A DNA stretch of 64,000 bases from positions 1,736,001-1,800,000 of the forward strand of contig NW_024037074.1 in the NCBI RefSeq assembly GCF_015706575.1. The letters run 5' to 3'. The notes beneath the pieces were generated by a model. It was not told where the DNA came from, made no database searches, and worked only from the letters and a program-made list of their open reading frames with translations. Position 1 is the stretch's first letter. Each line of letters starts with the position of its first letter. The DNA comes from Patiria miniata (taxonomy: Eukaryota > Echinodermata > Asteroidea > Valvatida > Asterinidae). A program made the translations under genes and the position numbers. Positions 44,601 through 53,148 of the stretch are shown here, one piece after another.

Positions 44601-47600
44601 ACGCTCTTCGAGAAGGCAGTGAAAAAACATGCACAACCTTGCATGAAACCTGATTTCGTCCATATTACTCTTTATCATTCAATCCTTAGAAATCAACTAC
44701 AGGAGTTGTGTTGTATTGAAATGTGAATTTTGTTCTCTACCCCCCCCCCCCCACTACAGGTCCTGAAGGAGACACTGCGGATTCACCCCCCAGCTGCTGG
44801 TACGGTCAGAACCTCCATAGCAGACACGGTGATAGACGGCGTCAAGATACCCGCTGGCACTACACTGGGTGTAAGATACAAATCATGGTTTGAAGGTGGA
44901 TTGGCTGTAGCAAGATTTTATGGCATTCTCAAGACTCACAGTGAAACCATTAAAACCTATATGAACCTATAAAGAAAGCTACATTTCCATTTGGGAGCCT
45001 ATTTTATTCTCAAAGTAACCTATATAGGGGCAAAAAAAAAGAATTGGTCTCTGGTCAGCGCTCGCGTCGATTTTAATCATGCGCGTCAACCTTTTTTTTT
45101 TCAAATTGAACACGGAAGCTACAACAGCGCCCTCTATTGCCGCACCTCCTCAACATTTTTGTACCAAGGAGCACCAAGGAATTCGGGAAATTGCACCAAG
45201 GCAAATGATAAAGGGCACCAAGGCAAATTATGGAGGACACCAATGTATAATGAGGACACAAAAAAACAAAATAATACCCACCTTGTCTGTACAATACAAG
45301 CTTGAAAAAAAAAAAAGCCACCAAAAAAAAAAAAAAACACCCTGCGTCGCCGCATCAATTCCGGAACTTCGGTCTGACCAGAGACCGACTATTTTTTTTT
45401 TGGCCTAACTTATGAAAACCTATATAGTGGAATGTCGCTTTACCGAACACGGCTATACTGAACATTATCCTTAGGCCCCGATTTCTGTGTACAAAACGTA
45501 CCGAACATTGTAGTTGAAAGCTGTCAACAGAAGAGCGACAAATGGCTATTCCTTCCCCAAGGAATAGACTCAGGTAAAGCCACCCATGTAAGCTTAAAAA
45601 CTGTGTAATTACATGATTCAATAGTCGCACGTGTTCAAAGTCATATTTCAGTAACTACCAAGGTGTGCAGAGTCAAGTTCTACTTACGGAATTGAACAGA
45701 TGAATGGACAAGTTTGGCGAAGCAGCGCGTTGTTTGTAAATCAGCGCGCGGTTTGTAAATGAACAATGGTCAAAAGAGGGCGCCACTAATGTGTGAAAAC
45801 CACAAGCTGGTAGGTTTCGGCTTAAAATCGCCCATACCGAACGATCGCTATTACGAACAATTCTGTGGATCCCACGATGTTTGTTGTAGCGGCGTTCCAT
45901 TGTATTATAATTCTGGCGAACACTTCAGCCATTTTTTTTTTAGAGACAATTTTAGAATCAATTTGATACCCAGTTTAGTTATCGTAATTCCAAAATAACC
46001 ACGTTGTCAATACAGTATATGTAGTTAGTAGCGTATGCGTGCATATGACTCAGTCACTTATGAACCAGGGCCCAATTTCACGGCACTGCTTAGCAGTTAG
46101 CAGAAAAGTTGTGCTTAGCATAGCAGAAATATTTACTAACCTTGAGCACTATTTCACGGCGTGGATGTGCTAACGGTCGCGCATGCATGGAGATTTCTAT
46201 TGTTGCATCACTAAGTTAAGCAAATTTTTCCTCTGAATTAAGTGTGCCTTTTGCTGTGCTTATGCTTACGGTCTCCATGAAATAGACGGAGGCTCTGTTA
46301 GCAGAAAATCGTGTGCTTAGCAGCACGGTGAAATTGGGCCCAGATACATTCATAAGAAGTTAAGCATTGTGCCAATTGTACAGTGCATCCTAAAAGACAC
46401 TTCCCTACAGTAATTTCATTGAATTCTCCATTTTTCTTGAAGGTATCCTTTCATGCTGTGGGCCGAAGCGAGAGATACTGGAAGAATGCCCTGCAGTTTT
46501 CTCCGGACCGTTTCCTTCATGGGGATGAAAGGTAACAGGACCCAACAGATTGTCTATTCAAAGTAGAAGTTTGCTACTAAAGACAGGTTCATGTGATGAT
46601 GAATCCTCTAAAATAAGTAGCCTTTAAGGGTACAGTCCATCATTTGTAATTTGTGCGTTTGTGTCAATGGTTGCGCGCGCAGTGGAATGGGAGGAATAGT
46701 ATCGCAAGGTAAAATCTGGAATTTCTTTCGTCTCTCAAAATGGGAAAGTCCAGATTTTACCTAGTGATAGTATTCCTCCCATTTCACAATTTAAAGCCAT
46801 TCAATATTTCTTTTATATAGCTGACATATAGATCTTTGTCATTTGATTTACAGTTAAAATGAACTTCTATTTCAATACAAAATTTGCGTGAAATGTATTT
46901 CTTTCTTCCAAATCACCCTTCGCGATAATGTTTGAACCCAACTCTGTAGCTACTGGCTCTTAGGAACAATACGCGCAACGCTCAACGCGCACACCAGCAT
47001 GCTTTTGCACACAAATACCGCGCCCAGGAACAAGGATGATCCCAACTGTTGAATAGTAGATCCCATTCACCATGGGCGGATGGGACTTTTTGAGCCCCGG
47101 CGTGAATGGGAGCAATAATGAATGTCACATGATGTGAGTTCCACCAATCATATGACAAGGATCTGTATGTCAGTTATATCACAATTGGCGACATCCACAG
47201 CACGGGGGTGTTTATGGCGATTGCAGAATTAGTCAAAAGACTGAGCTACAGAACTGATCAATGCATACTTCATTGCAGCTGGCTTCTGTCAAAATTAAAA
47301 CACTTCTCAAAGGCTGTTCTTTTAATTTAACATTTTTATTCCCAAACCCCACTTGCAGTTCTACAGGTGCTTTCATGCCGTTTTCAATTGGCCCCAGGAA
47401 CTGCATTGGCCAACAGTTTGCATTGGTAAGTTTTTGAGAAAAGTTTACTCCAGATGCTAAAGTAGTGTGTGTCAAAAAAATATTATATGCTTTATTCACT
47501 GACCCAGGTTAATTTGTTTGAATATTAACACAAAAAAGATTAACACCAAAAGGAGCCTCCATATATATTTTGTTATTAAAGGCCATAAAAGGATGCAAAT

Positions 47601-48265
47601 TGAGATTACATAGTATTTTATTAGTTGTTAAATATAATTACCGGTAAGGCCTATATTATAATTAACATTAATATTGTTGTGGCATTTTGCATTTCACAAT
47701 CTTCTGGTTCATTAACACCTGTTTTTGAAATTGAGTTTTGACAAGCACTAGTCAAAATGATCGGGTCAAGCCTAGCCTAAGAATTACAGATAGATTACAT
47801 GCTGCACCAGCGAACAACCAAGTTTTATTCTTAGAAAACAGTATAGACTTTCCACTTATATTGCACATTGCAAAAAAGGCAGAAAAATTCTGTAATTTAG
47901 CCCTAAAATCGGAAGTATGGCTTCAAGAAAATGGAAATAGGCTAAATCAAGCAACATTTTGGCATGCATTTCCTGCAAAAAAAGCAGCAGTCTTTCAAAA
48001 GTACATTAACATTTTTCCTAGTGCAAAAACTTACCAAATGAAACAGTTTAATGTGAAGTTTTGTCTTTGTGTTTTGTGTCACTTTCTGGCGCAGATCGAA
48101 GCTCGTGTGCTGTTAGCCAAACTCCTGCAGGCTTTCAACTTCAGTCTGGTTCCAGGACAAGACTTGGGATTCATTGTGGAAACCACCATGAAACCGAAGG
48201 ACGGATGCCAGGTCTTGATAACACCAGTTGAGGGCGGTATTCAACATCCAACCAGCAGCCAGTAA
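26647..48265 (+). CDS. CYP46A1: Cytochrome P450, CYP46A1-like sterol hydroxylase, 13 coding exons
   Basis: ER-membrane monooxygenase; the human relative makes 24S-hydroxycholesterol. Coding exons: 26647-26789, 27406-27483, 29999-30080, 34426-34589, 35499-35637, 36568-36684, 39137-39368, 42001-42073, 43952-44036, 44760-44870, 46443-46531, 47359-47425, 48095-48265. Phases match throughout, giving 516 residues (human 500). It has an N-terminal membrane segment (about 5-32) and hinge HIPGPK (40-45); C-helix WLRRR (142-146); I-helix AGNETT (318-323; human AGHETS); K-helix ETLR (375-378); FSPDRF (427-432); and haem loop FSIGPRNCIG (446-455) with ligand Cys453. The end RVLLAKLLQAFNFSLVPGQ matches human CYP46A1 closely. 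All catalytic landmarks are present, so the enzyme should work; its substrate is inferred. A second Met directly follows the first. The exon 5 donor (GTCAGA) is weak. Confidence 0.93.
26903..26929. repeat. Poly-G run (G27) in P450 intron 1
   Basis: Twenty-seven consecutive G residues, 113 bp after the exon 1 donor. On the transcript this is a G-only run able to form quadruplexes. Confidence 0.85.
26987..27244. mobile_element. TAAGGCC-end MITE with TA flanks
   Basis: The left end TAAGGCCAAAAAAAAAATAG and right end (inward) TAGGCCAAAAAACAAATTGT are inverted, and both ends continue to TGCTT. The interior has paired CCCTACCTAACC-like stretches. The end sequence is shared with the MITEs at 43445, 44042 and 45025. 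P450 intron 1. Confidence 0.65.
27270..27345. repeat. Dispersed quasi-palindromic repeat, copy 2
   Basis: Reverse-complement relative of 5140-5215, with TTAAGTTTTGGGACTCTCAT and GAGTCCCAAATTTTCAGACT. It ends about 60 bp before P450 exon 2. Confidence 0.55.
27610..28289. mobile_element. TIR element, 680 bp, GGGGCCGTTCACAA ends
   Basis: The ends GGGGCCGTTCACAATTATCA and (inward from the right) GGGGCTGTTCACAATTATCA match with one difference and extend through ACATTTTCAC. TA flanks both sides. The interior has a short GC-rich block and a 156-codon open frame on the minus strand (27728-28198) that resembles no transposase. P450 intron 2. Confidence 0.7.
28584..29016. mobile_element. TTAA-flanked MITE family 1, copy 3
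   Basis: Starts TTAAAGGGAACGTACAACAT and ends AAATGTTATATCTTCCCTTTAA. It is shorter inside than copies 2 and 4. Its right TTAA (29013-29016) is also the left TTAA of the next element. P450 intron 2. Confidence 0.75.
29013..29441. mobile_element. TTAA-flanked MITE family 2 with internal minisatellite
   Basis: Starts TTAACCTAACCCCCTAGGC and ends GGGTTAGGGTTAA. The interior is a tandem array, about 52 bp per unit, with CATTCATCCTCAATCCTCCA repeated. This is the most complete copy of the family. P450 intron 2, ending about 560 bp before exon 3. Confidence 0.7.
30092..30910. mobile_element. Young TIR element just past the exon 3 donor
   Basis: Perfect 23-bp inverted ends starting CATAGAGCAAGGACCC, flanked by a perfect 7-bp duplication GTAGGAC (30085-30091 and 30911-30917). 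A 7-bp duplication and CA ends would fit P-type elements, but the family is not certain. No transposase is evident in its 819 bp. It begins 11 bp inside intron 3 of CYP46A1. Confidence 0.8.
31640..31810. repeat. GAGTAC-rich low-complexity block
   Basis: Repeated GAGTACCGAGTCC and TCGAGTACTCGAGTACGAG motifs. The sequence after it (to 31950) resembles 6580-6740 in AHSA1 intron 3 (CTGTTTGTKC, CAGACGTCC, AAATTTGTTAAA), a dispersed repeat. Confidence 0.55.
31964..32301. repeat. Tandem duplication of a 169-bp unit
   Basis: Two adjacent units start ACTTTAACTCGACCCTTTT at 31964 and 32133, and share GTAAAGCCGCC, GGAGCCCTCCGT and GGTCGCAGGTACGCTG. P450 intron 3. Confidence 0.8.
32389..33522. mobile_element. 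TIR element with TATAAGCCGC ends, TA target
   Basis: Perfect 26-bp inverted ends starting CCGTAATTTTCGGAATATAA, flanked by TA (32387-32388 and 33523-33524). Both subterminal regions contain several GGCGTATAAGCCGC repeats. TA targets fit the Tc1/mariner/pogo group. 1134 bp, no intact transposase seen. P450 intron 3. Confidence 0.8.
33700..33862. repeat. Short local tandem duplication
   Basis: TTTTGGGCAC, ACAAAGGCCCA and CAAGCACCATTTGACTCGGA occur twice about 80 bp apart. P450 intron 3; the following 500 bp to exon 4 shows nothing recognised. Confidence 0.6.
34745..34852 (-). mobile_element. Degenerate tRNA-like SINE fragment
   Basis: Read on the minus strand it gives GGGGCTGGATAGCTCAGTTC and GTGGTCTAGCGGTC, then a decayed B box AGATTCAAATAG. 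Too diverged to be a tRNA gene. P450 intron 4. Confidence 0.45.
35649..35675. repeat. ATT microsatellite
   Basis: TATTATTATT run beginning 11 bp after the weak exon 5 donor of the P450 gene. Confidence 0.8.
35690..36112. mobile_element. Inverted-repeat MITE in P450 intron 5
   Basis: The ends AATAAGCCATTTGCGAGT (35717) and ACTCGCAAATGGCTTATT (to 36103) are inverted. Inside, GATTCGGGGCAAG at about 35854 pairs with CTTGCCCCGAATC at about 35973, and ACCAAAGACACTGTTGCTAT pairs approximately with ATAGTAACAGTCTCTTTGGT. Confidence 0.7.
37811..38308. mobile_element. TTAA-flanked MITE family 1, copy 4
   Basis: Starts TTAAAGGGAAGATACAACAT and ends GCAAATGTTGTACATTCCCT plus TTAA. At 498 bp it matches copy 2 in length, so this is probably the standard form. 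Its long tract AAATCAAAAAACGAAATGAT is seen reversed in copies 2 and 3. P450 intron 6. Confidence 0.8.
38309..39060. other. Intron 6 remainder, nothing recognised
   Basis: AT-rich sequence without clear repeats or open frames of interest. A C12 run lies at 39061-39072, about 65 bp before exon 7. Confidence 0.4.
39430..39722 (-). mobile_element. tRNA-derived SINE, minus strand
   Basis: On the minus strand the head reads GGTCCAGCGGTTACGGTG (A-box region) and has a perfect B box GGTTCGAATCC (39661-39671). The central part has TTGTGCCCTTGGGCAAGACA, a motif seen in several animal SINE families. The tail ATGCTTTGAGATTGTTGATA ends in ATTATT repeats, the type copied by a LINE partner. P450 intron 7. 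Confidence 0.8.
39755..40510. repeat. Dispersed repeat, copy 2, interrupted
   Basis: 39755-39930 matches 16200-16370 (TTAAGCCAGCCTCAGGTCGA, ATGCTCAGGTCACAAAACTG). 40340-40510 matches its second half (CGATTGATTCCCG, TTGTCGCAGTTACAC). About 380 bp of other sequence separates them. P450 intron 7. Confidence 0.55.
40534..40593. repeat. 18-19 bp GC-rich tandem repeat
   Basis: CCCCTAACGTGGCGCGGC occurs in just over three imperfect units. The 600 bp that follow show nothing recognised. Confidence 0.8.
41205..41880. repeat. GGGTCGG-rich repeat region
   Basis: Blocks of GGTCGGGTCGGTTT at 41235-41335 and 41700-41850 flank plain sequence. The edges carry ATCGACCCGAAACCGACTTC and, at the right, GACCCGACCCGACG, suggesting a decayed element. 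P450 intron 7, ending 120 bp before exon 8. Confidence 0.5.
42570..42812. mobile_element. Inverted pair of tRNA-like SINE heads
   Basis: The plus-strand head at 42727-42800 has AGCTCTGTTGGAAGAGC (A box) and GGTTCAAACCC (B box). A minus-strand relative at about 42580-42645 has GGGATTTGAACC and AGTGCTCTGCCAACTGAC. Neither has a regular acceptor stem. P450 intron 8. Confidence 0.6.
43445..43815 (+). mobile_element. TAAGGCC MITE upstream of exon 9
   Basis: 371 bp with TA flanks; ends TAAGGCCCCCCAAAAAGTCT and (inward from the right) TAGGCAAAAAAAAAAGTCTC, both continuing CCGGTTTCTGGTATG. Nearly the same sequence as 44042-44416 but in the opposite orientation. The interior has GTCAGGTAAAAAA and CAGTCATCAGCCGACATTTG. 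P450 intron 8, ending 136 bp before exon 9. Confidence 0.8.
44042..44416 (-). mobile_element. TAAGGCC MITE starting at donor base +6 of intron 9
   Basis: 375 bp, inverted relative to the copy at 43445. The target TA (44042-44043) includes the sixth intron base: the donor is GTAAGT at 44037-44042 and the element follows directly as AAGGCC. The right end is TTTTTTTGGCCTA. See the matching finding on exon 9. Confidence 0.8.
44490..44700. repeat. Dispersed repeat, copy 1
   Basis: Shares TTATAACACCACTCAAAATC-like, AGAAGAAT, GTGAAAAAACATGCAC, TCGTCCATATT and GAAATCAACTAC with 52765-53000. It lies directly upstream of P450 exon 10. Confidence 0.6.
45025..45407. mobile_element. Distant relative of the TAAGGCC MITE
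   Basis: Inverted ends: TAGGGGCAAAAAAAAAGAAT at the left; TAGGCCAAAAAAAAAATAGT inward from the right; both continue GGTCTCTGGTCAG. The interior has ACCAAGGCAAATG repeats. P450 intron 10. Confidence 0.65.
45425..45902. mobile_element. Pogo-like MITE with TA flanks
   Basis: Left end TAGTGGAATGTCGCTTTACC; right end (inward) CAATGGAACGCCGCTACAAC, with CGAACA-type motifs next to both. TA flanks each end. Such AGTGGAACnnC ends are typical of the pogo/Tigger group. P450 intron 10. Confidence 0.6.
46068..46341. mobile_element. GGGCCCAATTTCA MITE
   Basis: Inverted ends GGGCCCAATTTCACGGCACT and (inward from the right) GGGCCCAATTTCACCGTGCT, both followed by GCTTAGCA-type sequence. The same ends bound the foldback at 13389-14112. 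P450 intron 10, ending 100 bp before exon 11. Confidence 0.75.
46682..47187. mobile_element. Composite palindromic MITE, copy 2 (reversed)
   Basis: The hairpin at 46682-46815 (TGGGAGGAATAGTATCGC; GTCCAGATTTTACC) is followed by a part with inverted ends TATAGCTGACATATAGATCT and (inward) TATAACTGACATACAGATCC. It is the reverse of 19430-19970, including GTTTGAACCCAACTCTGTAG and AATACGCGCAACGC. P450 intron 11. Confidence 0.7.
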
Positions 48266-48493
48266 TCACGGAAACACCAAAAACCTCTCATTGGACATCA
48301 TGTGGGCAATAATATAAGATCGGATGGCTTTGAGGGAATATACAGGAATACATTGCATGAGCTGTTACAGTATAGCACTCGTCTGTGCTTTGTGTAATAT
48401 TGTTATAGCGAGTGCAATATATTCTTGTATTCCCCCTTCCCCCCCAAAAAATCCAATATTATTATTTATATCAGGCTGACTCGATCCACAAGC

Positions 48494-48499
48494 AATAAA
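48494..48499 (+). terminator. Candidate CYP46A1 poly(A) signal
   Basis: First clear AATAAA after the P450 stop codon, 229 bp downstream. Sequence-only inference. Confidence 0.4.
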
Positions 48500-48637
48500 T
48501 TTCATGACACTGTCTTTATTTCTCAAATTTCGTTGAATATTCTTCGCTTACCGAAACAAATTTCTCGCCGCTCGAAGCTGCCATTGTGGTGGTTGACAAC
48601 AGTGCGCATATACCCTGCTGCGCGCTGCGTCCAGGTA

Positions 48638-48834
48638 CACTGTAAAAACGTTGGGTAAAATACTGTTGGGCAATGTAATTTACCCGACATTGGTATGAAA
48701 TTACCTCATATTGGGTTGAATTGGGTAAAAACTGTCTAAATATTGGGAAGAATTTGCCCAAGAGTGTAGGCAGTTGGTAATTCGACCAGCACTGGTCGAA
48801 TTATCAACCCATTTTGCCCAACTTTTTTACAGTG
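48638..48834. mobile_element. CACTG-end MITE, 197 bp
   Basis: Ends CACTGTAAAAACGTTGGGTA and (inward from the right) CACTGTAAAAAAGTTGGGCA, with TA on both sides. CACTGTAAAAA ends are typical of EnSpm/CACTA-type non-autonomous elements of animals. A short palindrome (TTCGACCAGCACTGGTCGAA) lies inside. Confidence 0.75.
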
Positions 48835-48839
48835 TAGTA

Positions 48840-50739
48840 TGGTACCGCATGCTATGCTCGGTTGCCTGGTTGACAAGTGTGAGTTTCTACACTCATGATT
48901 GTGCGGGAACCAGCAACATTTGTTAAAATGCCCGGATGAAGACAACATCAAAAATAATATGTCCTCATCCAGGTACATGTACTTTTACTGACATAATATT
49001 GCAGTCATCTGGGTACTTTTTACGAAAGCATACAATACGCCGATGTATTTGTACCACTGGAAGCCTGATATAATAATGAATATTGGTTTTAAAGGAATAC
49101 GTAATTCATTTTTAATGTTACCTTGGTTTCCCTGTAACCATCTTTTTCCCAGTCTTTGTACTGCCATTTCTTTGGCGGGTCTTTTAGTCTTTGGCGGGTC
49201 TTTCCTGACCAAAGAAGTGATGTCATCTAAGGCAGAAGCGTCAAAATTGGCAAAATGATTGCCATTTTTACGTCACCGGTAACATATTTTGTCCGTGTGT
49301 GCTCAGGCAACAGCACCTTCAGGTATAAACAAAATCATGAACATTGTACACAGCGAAACAATTTGTCCAATTTCAAACAAAATTTTGTGTGGCATTCATA
49401 TTTTCACGTTCTTTCCACGTTTAGGACAATAAAATTCTATGAATTTTCCCACGACCAAATTATGAAAATCCATGACCTTCTTCATCAAAATGCAGATCAA
49501 AACTGCAAAACTTGTTCTGTGAAAAGTGCTCAGCAGAAACAACAAAACAGAGCACTTGTCTTTCAAAACCTCTCGCATTTAGTTGGGAATAAATTATACA
49601 TTATGAGTGTACACAGTTTAAAATATCAAATAAATTGGTCCTTACAAAATTGCAGGACTTTTCCGTGCCTTTTTGTCACTTTTACAAATTACCATGACTT
49701 TTCCAGACCTGGAAATTGAAAATAACATTCCATTCCATTTTTTTTTCCAGACCGCGGGAATCCGGTTCCCGCAAATATGTTTAGAAAGAGACAAACCTCA
49801 AAACCAAAGATAGATTTTTTCCAACTTTAAAGGTCACCAAAAAACAATTAAAAAACCCCTTCCTATTGGAGATTGTATTATTTTTTTAGCTTAACTTGTG
49901 TATTTTTTTTTTATTTCGTGAGTGATTTGATTTATACAGTTGGAGAGTGCAACAGGGTATACTTTTAGCTTTACTAAAATAGTTTCTACTATATTTTAAT
50001 TTAATTTCTTGAGTGTATACTTGTAGAATTTGTTAATGCTTTGAGTGGTTTGATTTATACAGTGTGAGAGTCTAACAGGGTATCAAAGCTGGAGCCGCGT
50101 CCCAATGACAGGTCTTTGGGAAGCGGCTGCGGCTTCTTCCATAGGCGCATGTGTTATTTCCAGCCACAGTCATGGTCATTTGGACGCAGTTTAGTCTGAA
50201 TCAGAGTTGTAGTGGAGTCATAAGTTAAGGAAATGTACCCCCTCAACGGCCAGAAAAGGAGAGTTGGGGGAGACCTAGACTGGTTCCCACTCCATCCACT
50301 GCAAATTTCGAATGATCCAAAGTGATTGGGGGCGGGGATTAGTCTGGGAGGCAATCACAAGATAAATTTGAACGTATTCGCGCGCCGCTGTCGCCTGACG
50401 TTCACGCAAAGAAGATGCGGTTAGTAGTTTTGGCACGTTCAGGAAGTCGTGCGCACTTCGCGTGCGAACAGTACAGTATGCACACGCTGTGTGTCCTGTC
50501 CATGGGGCTCTCAAAAGTGGTAAAAATGCGCCCTCTTTTGTTGGCGCATGGAGCCCATACATAGCTTACATAACCATTCAAATGAACTATGTCAACCGCC
50601 TTCCTTTGTCATTGCTCCAGTTTACATAATTGTGACCTAAATCTGTGATTTGACACGTGACTAACTTGTGATTTACTACAGCTGAACTAGTCTGAATATT
50701 ATTGGAGCCAAACCAGTTGTTTTAATTTTGTCAATGCAT
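48840..50739. other. Intergenic, little recognised
   Basis: AT-rich sequence after the P450 gene. A direct repeat of about 35 bp (GTTTGATTTATACAGT, AACAGGGTAT) lies at 49925 and 50047. Open frames here are short and resemble no family. Confidence 0.45.
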
Positions 50740-51178
50740 TTAAAGGCAACATACAACATTTGCAAACATCAAAAAACAAAACTACCAAATTTTTACGAAA
50801 TACCTTGTTGGTAAATTACTATCTAAGGCATCCTGTCAAATGATGGCACCTGGTGTGAAGTCATTTTCAAGAAAAGTGATATTTTGTATAACTTTTTTTC
50901 AACTACTGCTCCAAATTTACCAATTGCAGTCCAAATTGTGTTTGCTATTGGTTACATGTTCAGGAACGGGTGCAGGCCAGCTAAATTGGTTCCCTTACCT
51001 TACAGTTTTCCGGCATTGATCCATTTCATCTTTAGTGGAGTCAGGGAACCAGACTGCTTGAACATTTTTGTTTTTATTGGTTTTTCCAGCTTTTTCGAAC
51101 ACAAAACTTAAAACAAGTCAGTGTAACAATATTTGATCTATTATACTAACCCCTCAAATAGTTCATTTCTGAAAAGCA
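50740..51178. mobile_element. TTAA-flanked MITE family 1, copy 5 (right end lost)
   Basis: Starts TTAAAGGCAACATACAACAT and keeps the family core (GGTTCCCTTACCTTACAGTT, GTCAGGGAACCAGACTGC). Similarity stops at CATTTCTGAAAAGCAC without the final inverted end. It is closest to copy 1. Confidence 0.75.
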
Positions 51179-51625
51179 CATTATATATGATTTTTGTTGT
51201 TGTAATTTCACTGCTTCATTTAATATTTGTTTTAAAATTGTATTTTAGCACTGTAGAAATTGAGTTTGTAAAGTTCACTTGACCACGCTACAGGCAGGGT
51301 ATTTTTATATTTTTTATATATATAATAAAAAGATTTTTGTTAATGAAATTGCACTAATTAATATCTTTAGTATTGTGTGGATCATGTCTTTCAAACTGAA
51401 ACCCACACAAAATGTATTCAAATAGTCCACCTTAACCTCATATGAAAATCTTTTATAGAATTTATTTTATATATTCTAGCTAGAATTTTATTACACAATG
51501 TATAAAATTATATGGAGCTTGGACAACTAGGTGTGTCAAACCATGCAGTTTTATGCAGATGTAGTTGATAATCAAAGCACACTGTTTTGCAACTGGGCGT
51601 TTGTGGGATTATTGGGTGAGCCCTT

Positions 51626-51954
51626 GTTACAACTGATAATGTAGAAAACAACGGATAATGTATCATTAACCGGTAATGTCACACAAATTGACCGATACTG
51701 TATCTCTAACCGATAATGTCACACAAATTGACCGATAGTGTAGTAAAAATGTACTACACTATCAGTCGATTGTTGTTACATTATCGGTCTTAACCGATAA
51801 TGTAACAAATATTGACCGATAGTGTAGTAACATTTACTACACTATCGGTCAATTTCTGTTACATTATCGGTTAGTGATACAGTATCGGTCAATTTGTGTG
51901 ACATTATCGGTTGGTGATACATTATCCGTTGGTTACTACATTATCAGTTGTAAC
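51626..51954. mobile_element. Multi-hairpin palindromic element built of ACCGATAATGT units
   Basis: The ends are TGTTACAACTGATAATGTAG and its exact complement at the right, with GCCCT outside both ends as a possible 5-bp duplication. The whole 329 bp is one large inverted repeat, made of many short units such as ACCGATAATGT and ACCGATAGTGTAGTA in both orientations. Smaller palindromes are nested inside, for example TAGTAACATTTACTA. Confidence 0.7.
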
Positions 51955-52764
51955 AGCCCTTCTGCTGCTTAAAAGGTCACAAATGTTAAAAGTTTCCTTC
52001 CACTTCCCGCGGTATACTTTTAACAAACCAATGGGTCACTTGACTAATATTGACCCAAGTAACAGCATGGCTCAGAATGCATGTTTCCATAGGAGGGTTT
52101 TAATTTTAATGAGAAATTATAATCTATTACTTATTATGACGGGTAGATGGTGGAAACTCTACTTTTATTTTTTTTTTCTGATGAAGAGTTTGCTCTTGGT
52201 CCCAGAAGTTTTTAAAGATTCATCTTGTTGGACTCAAACCCATGTAAAATTACGACCGTTTTGAACTGTGAAAAGGATTTTAACGGAATCCTTTAACTTA
52301 TCAAGAGCGTTCTTTTTTTCACATTTGGAAATTGGGCATTCTATCAATCTAGGGTGCTGAGTGTACTTGCTGTCCCTGCTACCCCGTAACTTTGTATTCA
52401 ATCAACTTCGAGCTACATGTATTTTTATTTGTTAGATTGTTAGTTTGTTTAACAATCATGTCAGATGTAACTGAGACAGGTAGAAAGTGGATCATAAATT
52501 TATAAAATGACCCAAATACATATCGTTGTATATATCACTGGACCAATTCTTTTTTTCGAAATCCCCCCTTTCCCCTGGTGTATTAAGAACTTAACTGTAG
52601 ATGGAGGAACGACAGAAATCCTCTCTGTCTTGTGATGGTTAATTGAATGACGTCATAGTGCCACATTCTCGGCAACGCGTGATTCGACGAGACTTTAAAA
52701 AAAAAGAATCCGTCAACTTGTGCACCGTGCGCGCGGCATCTCCGGTTTTTAAGGATAATTTGTT

Positions 52765-53000
52765 TTTCATGCATTTTGCTCGTTTTCAATTATAACACCA
52801 CTCAAAATCCAAAAGAAGAATCATGGTTCACAACCTAACCTGTTAAAAGTGTAAGTTCAATGGATATTACCCTTTTCGAAAAAACAGTGAAAAACCATGC
52901 ACGACCTTTTAATCACGACGCACGATGTCGTCCATATTGCACTCTTCATTTTCAAAAATCAGTCAATGTAGACTGATCATTGGAAATCAACTACGTCATC
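52765..53000. repeat. Dispersed repeat, copy 2, beside the satellite
   Basis: Matches 44490-44700 (TTATAACACCACTCAAAATC; GTGAAAAACCATGCACGACC; GGAAATCAACTAC). It is the last non-satellite repeat before the array. Confidence 0.6.
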
Positions 53001-53148
53001 CAAGACCGGTGGTTTGGATTTCATTCCCTACAGCCGATCCCTGACCAAACTTGGCATTGCACGGGTAAAGCACATGCAAACTCGATTTCGCACATCGAGT
53101 AGCGGTTTGATTCAGGATTATCTCTCCATAGTCCACAGTCCTCCATAG

